From positions 62,001 through 126,000 of the forward strand of contig NZ_BONZ01000015.1 of NCBI RefSeq assembly GCF_016862975.1: a stretch of 64,000 bases of DNA, in the 5' to 3' direction. How positions within the stretch are numbered: the first letter of the stretch is position 1; every line of letters begins with the position of its first letter. The position numbers were made by a program, and so were the translations under genes. The DNA comes from Rugosimonospora africana (GTDB lineage: Bacteria; Actinomycetota; Actinomycetes; Mycobacteriales; Micromonosporaceae). Below the pieces are notes generated by a model. It ran no database searches and had not been told where the DNA came from. It saw nothing but the letters and a program-made list of their open reading frames with translations. This document shows, piece by piece, positions 61,127 through 64,000 of this stretch.

Positions 61127-61825
61127 CTACAGTCCGGACAGCCGCTGCCCCGCGCGGACCACCGCCATCGCGTGCCGCTCGCCGGGGCGGCGCCCCAGCC
61201 GTTCGATCGGCCCGGACACACTGATCGCGGCGATCACCCGGCCGGTGCGGTCCCGGATCGGCGCTGAGACGCTGGCCACCCCCAGCTCACGCTCGGCGAC
61301 GCTCTGGGCCCAGCCGCGCCGGCGAATCTCGGCCAGCGTGCGGCCGGTGAACTTGCACCGGGGCAGCAGCGGCATGACCGCCTCCGGCGGTTCCCAGGCC
61401 AGCAGCACCTGGGCCGCAGAGCCCGCCGTCATCGGTAGCACCGCACCGATCGGTACCGTGTCGCGCAGCCCGCTGGCCCGCTCGGCCGCGGCCACGCAGA
61501 TGCGCTCGTCCGCCCGGCGAAGGTAGAGCTGGGCGCTTTCGCCCGTCGCGTCGCGCAGCGCGGTGAGCATCGGTTCGGCCGCGGTCAACAGGACATCGGG
61601 TGCCGCGTTGGCCAGCTCGCCCAGTCGCGGGCCGGGACGCCAGCGCCCCTGCTGGTCGCGCACCAGTAGACGGTGGATCTCCAGTGCCTGAGCCAGGCGA
61701 TGGGCGGTGGCCCGTGGCAGCTTGGTCCGCTCGACGAGTTCGGCCAGGCTGGCGCCGTCTACGCAGGCGGCCAGTATGACGACCGCCTTGTCGAGAACGC
61801 CGACACCGCTCATACTGTGTCCCAT
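61127..61825 (-). CDS. ndgR: IclR-family regulator of amino acid metabolism (NdgR-like)
   Basis: Protein of 232 residues with SGVGVLDKAVVIL opening, winged helix (LAELVERTKLPRATAHRLAQAL) and an IclR effector domain (GESAQLYLRRADERICVAAAERASGLRDTVPIGAVLPMTAGSAAQ). It closely resembles Streptomyces NdgR, which controls leucine and other amino-acid genes and sits beside leuCD. ATG 61825 is chosen because TATGTT lies seven bases upstream; ATG 61813 is possible. It is divergent from leuC, with only 37 bp between the starts. Confidence 0.93.
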   Translation of the reverse strand: MGHSMSGVGVLDKAVVILAACVDGASLAELVERTKLPRATAHRLAQALEIHRLLVRDQQGRWRPGPRLGELANAAPDVLLTAAEPMLTALRDATGESAQLYLRRADERICVAAAERASGLRDTVPIGAVLPMTAGSAAQVLLAWEPPEAVMPLLPRCKFTGRTLAEIRRRGWAQSVAERELGVASVSAPIRDRTGRVIAAISVSGPIERLGRRPGERHAMAVVRAGQRLSGL

Positions 61826-61862
61826 AAGGCGAAACATACCTCCCAAACTTTAGGATGTCCAG
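61826..61862. promoter_or_regulatory. Divergent ndgR/leuC promoters
   Basis: Minus strand TATGTT (61838-61833) for ndgR and plus strand TAGGAT (61851-61856) for leuC, each 6-7 bases from the start codon. The two promoters face away within 37 bp, so one NdgR site could control both. NdgR binding here is inferred from Streptomyces. Confidence 0.6.
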
Positions 61863-63281
61863 ATGGTGGGAGTACCCGACGGAACACCGCGGACCCTGGC
61901 CGAAAAGGTCTGGGACGCACACGTAGTCCGGTCCGCGCAGGGCGAGCCGGACCTGCTCTACATCGACCTGCATCTGGTCCATGAGGTGACCAGCCCGCAG
62001 GCGTTCGACGGACTGAGGATGGCCGGCCGGCCGGTCCGCAGGCCGGATCTGACGATCGCGACCGAAGACCACAACACGCCGACCGACAACCTGCTGACCA
62101 TCGCCGATCCCGTGTCACGGACGCAGATCGAAACGCTCCGCAAGAACTGCGCCGAATTCGGAATCAAGCTGCACTCGCTCGGCGACGCCCAACAGGGGGT
62201 CGTGCACGTGCTCGGTCCGCAGATCGGACTCACCCAGCCGGGCATGACCATCGTGTGCGGCGACTCGCACACGTCCACCCACGGCGCCTTCGGCGCGCTG
62301 GCCTTCGGCATCGGGACGAGCGAGGTCGAGCACGTGCTCGCGACCCAGACGCTGCCCCAGGCGCGGCCGAAGACCATGGCTGTCAACGTTGTCGGCGAGC
62401 TGGCCGAGGGGGTGACCGCCAAGGACCTGATCCTGGCGCTGATCACTCAGGTCGGCACCGGCGGCGGGCGCGGACACATCGTGGAGTACCGGGGCGAGGC
62501 GATCCGCAAGCTCTCCATGGAGGGCCGGATGACCGTCTCCAACATGTCGATCGAGTGGGGTGCCCGGGCCGGCATGGTCGCGCCGGACGAGACCACCTTC
62601 GCGTACCTCGCCGGCCGCGAGTACGCGCCGAAGGGCGAGGCGTGGGACGAGGCCGTGGCGTACTGGCGGACGCTGGCCACCGACGAGGGGGCCACCTTCG
62701 ACACCGAAGTGACGCTGGACGCCAGCGCTATCACGCCGTTCGTCACCTGGGGCACGAACCCGGGACAGGGCGCGCCGCTGTCGGCCCGGGTGCCGGATCC
62801 GGCCGACTTCGGAAGTGAGGCGGAGCGCAACGCGGCGACGCGGGCTCTGGACTACATGGCGCTGACGCCGGGCACGCCGCTGCGGGAGGTGCCGATCGAC
62901 GTGGTGTTCGTCGGCTCGTGCACCAACGGGCGGCTGGAGGACCTGCGGGCGGCGGCCAACGTGCTGCGTGGCCGCAAGGTGGCCGGCGGGGTCCGGATGC
63001 TGGTCGTACCGGGCTCCGCGGCGGTACGGGCGGCGGCCGAGGAGGAGGGCCTGAACGAGGTCTTCACCGAGGCCGGCGCGGAGTGGCGGTTCGCCGGCTG
63101 CTCGATGTGCCTGGGCATGAACCCGGACATCCTCGAGCCCGGCCAGCGTTCCGCGTCCACGTCCAACCGCAACTTCGAGGGCCGGCAGGGCAAGGGCGGG
63201 CGCACTCACCTGGTCTCGCCGTCCGTCGCCGCCGCGACCGCGGTCCTCGGTCACCTGGCCGCGCCGACCGACCTGAACTGA
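61863..63281 (+). CDS. leuC: 3-isopropylmalate dehydratase, large subunit
   Basis: Aconitase-family 4Fe-4S subunit of 472 residues; also acts on citramalate. Cluster cysteines lie in VGSCTNGR and [41 protein letters not shown] is the family signature. ATG has TAGGAT exactly six bases upstream, so it is leaderless. leuD follows after about 80 bases. Confidence 0.97.
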   Translation: MVGVPDGTPRTLAEKVWDAHVVRSAQGEPDLLYIDLHLVHEVTSPQAFDGLRMAGRPVRRPDLTIATEDHNTPTDNLLTIADPVSRTQIETLRKNCAEFGIKLHSLGDAQQGVVHVLGPQIGLTQPGMTIVCGDSHTSTHGAFGALAFGIGTSEVEHVLATQTLPQARPKTMAVNVVGELAEGVTAKDLILALITQVGTGGGRGHIVEYRGEAIRKLSMEGRMTVSNMSIEWGARAGMVAPDETTFAYLAGREYAPKGEAWDEAVAYWRTLATDEGATFDTEVTLDASAITPFVTWGTNPGQGAPLSARVPDPADFGSEAERNAATRALDYMALTPGTPLREVPIDVVFVGSCTNGRLEDLRAAANVLRGRKVAGGVRMLVVPGSAAVRAAAEEEGLNEVFTEAGAEWRFAGCSMCLGMNPDILEPGQRSASTSNRNFEGRQGKGGRTHLVSPSVAAATAVLGHLAAPTDLN

Positions 63282-63360
63282 GTACGCCGATCCGGGCGCG
63301 GCGCGCCGATCCGGCCACCGGGCCGGGGCAGCGCCGTCCGGCGGCTTCTTTGGAGGAATT

Positions 63361-63951
63361 ATGGAAAAGTTCACCGTCCACACAGGTACGGCCGTTCCGC
63401 TGCGCCGGTCCAACGTGGACACCGATCAGATCATTCCGGCGGTGTACCTGAAGCGGGTCACCCGCACCGGGTTCGAGGACGGGCTCTTCCGCTCGTGGCG
63501 GGACGCCGATCCGGCATTCGTTCTCAACGATCAAAGATATTCGGGGGCATCGATTCTCGTTGCTGGGCCTGAGTTCGGCACGGGGTCATCGCGTGAACAC
63601 GCCGTGTGGGCGCTGCGCGACTGGGGCTTCGCGGCGGTCCTCGCGCCGCGTTTCGGCGACATCTTCCGCGGCAACGCGCTCAAGGAAGGGCTCCTGCCGG
63701 TCGAGCTTGAATTGACAGTCATCGAAATGTTGTGGGACGCGGTGGAGTCGGATCCGAGCCTTGCGGTGACTGTCGACCTCGGTGCTCGTGAAGTCCGCGC
63801 AGGCGACCTGACCTGCTCCTTTCCCCTTGACGACTTCAGTCGTTGGCGGTTGATGGAGGGGCTGGACGACATCGGTTTGACGCTGCGGCACGAGGCTGCG
63901 ATCGGCGAGTACGAGACGTCGAGGCTGCGCTTCAAGCCCGCCGTCGCCTAG
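63361..63951 (+). CDS. leuD: 3-isopropylmalate dehydratase, small subunit
   Basis: Swivelling-domain partner of LeuC, 196 residues, with [15 protein letters not shown] and [22 protein letters not shown] around the substrate loop. ATG follows GGAGG by about five bases. Confidence 0.97.
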   Translation: MEKFTVHTGTAVPLRRSNVDTDQIIPAVYLKRVTRTGFEDGLFRSWRDADPAFVLNDQRYSGASILVAGPEFGTGSSREHAVWALRDWGFAAVLAPRFGDIFRGNALKEGLLPVELELTVIEMLWDAVESDPSLAVTVDLGAREVRAGDLTCSFPLDDFSRWRLMEGLDDIGLTLRHEAAIGEYETSRLRFKPAVA

Positions 63952-63966
63952 CCCGCGAACCCCTGG

Positions 63967-64000
63967 AACTCCCCCGGTTGCTCAGCCGACCGGGGGAGTT
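63967..64000 (+). terminator. Terminator after leuD
   Basis: Perfect 12-bp stem (63967-63978 / 63989-64000) with a 10-base loop, ending exactly at the window edge; any U-tract lies outside. Confidence 0.75.

Overview
This is a high-GC actinobacterial chromosome segment that looks like housekeeping core, not a genomic island. The likely group is Micromonosporaceae or a close relative. Supporting signs are the third-position GC bias, frequent GTG starts, a 180-kDa-type NAD-glutamate dehydrogenase, GatCAB amidotransferase, and a gene order I know from other actinobacteria: etfBA - cysteine desulfurase - mnmA - MetE-like - ligA - gatCA - gatB - ilvD/ilvBNC - serA - leuB - FAHD - tRNA-Gln/Glu - ndgR - leuCD. 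No phage, insertion sequence, CRISPR array or secondary-metabolite cluster was seen.

Layout. 1-12.4 kb: a penicillin-binding lipoprotein cut by the window edge, NAD-glutamate dehydrogenase, a NagZ-type glycosidase divergent from a ROK regulator with a palindromic operator, an ABC ATPase, a ribokinase-like kinase and a YccF membrane protein. 12.5-17.3 kb: enoyl-CoA hydratase, a ThDP enzyme, and a reverse-strand stack of small membrane proteins under an MscS-type channel. 17.5-31 kb: electron transfer flavoprotein, cysteine desulfurase, tRNA 2-thiolation enzyme, MetE-like protein, DNA ligase, a c-di-GMP GGDEF-EAL protein and gatCAB. 31-36.5 kb: envelope and accessory genes (metallophosphoesterase, PQQ-type sugar dehydrogenase lipoprotein, 2-hydroxyacid dehydrogenase, PH-domain protein, thioesterase, HxlR regulator). 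36.5-64 kb: one-carbon and branched-chain amino acid metabolism (glyA, ilvD, ilvBNC, serA, leuB, ilvE, cimA, leuCD), interrupted by a heterodimeric ABC exporter with its TetR regulator, apbE, a tyrosine phosphatase, a PRC-barrel protein, a nuclease/phosphatase-fold membrane protein, FAHD and two tRNAs.

How the genes work together. cimA, leuCD, leuB, ilvBN, ilvC, ilvD and ilvE together encode every step from pyruvate to isoleucine without threonine, as well as valine synthesis. The two gateway units, ilvBNC and cimA, each follow a short leader peptide with branched-chain codons, then a hairpin, then an intrinsic terminator: two ribosome-mediated attenuators. leuCD is divergent from ndgR, the IclR-type amino-acid regulator. 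glyA is preceded by a clear ZTP (pfl) riboswitch. GatCAB, tRNA-Gln and tRNA-Glu fit the indirect route to Gln-tRNA(Gln), but gltX is missing from its usual place.

Two features deserve attention beyond ordinary annotation. Eighteen genes here, plus the two leader peptides, have a -10-like hexamer (mostly TANNNT) 6-8 nt before the start codon with no obvious Shine-Dalgarno, so leaderless translation looks common. At the ABC exporter/TetR locus, a 27-codon ORF coupled by ATGA overlaps at both ends sits between the two exporter genes. Its peptide resembles a 63-bp unit that is perfectly duplicated inside the neighbouring TetR gene.
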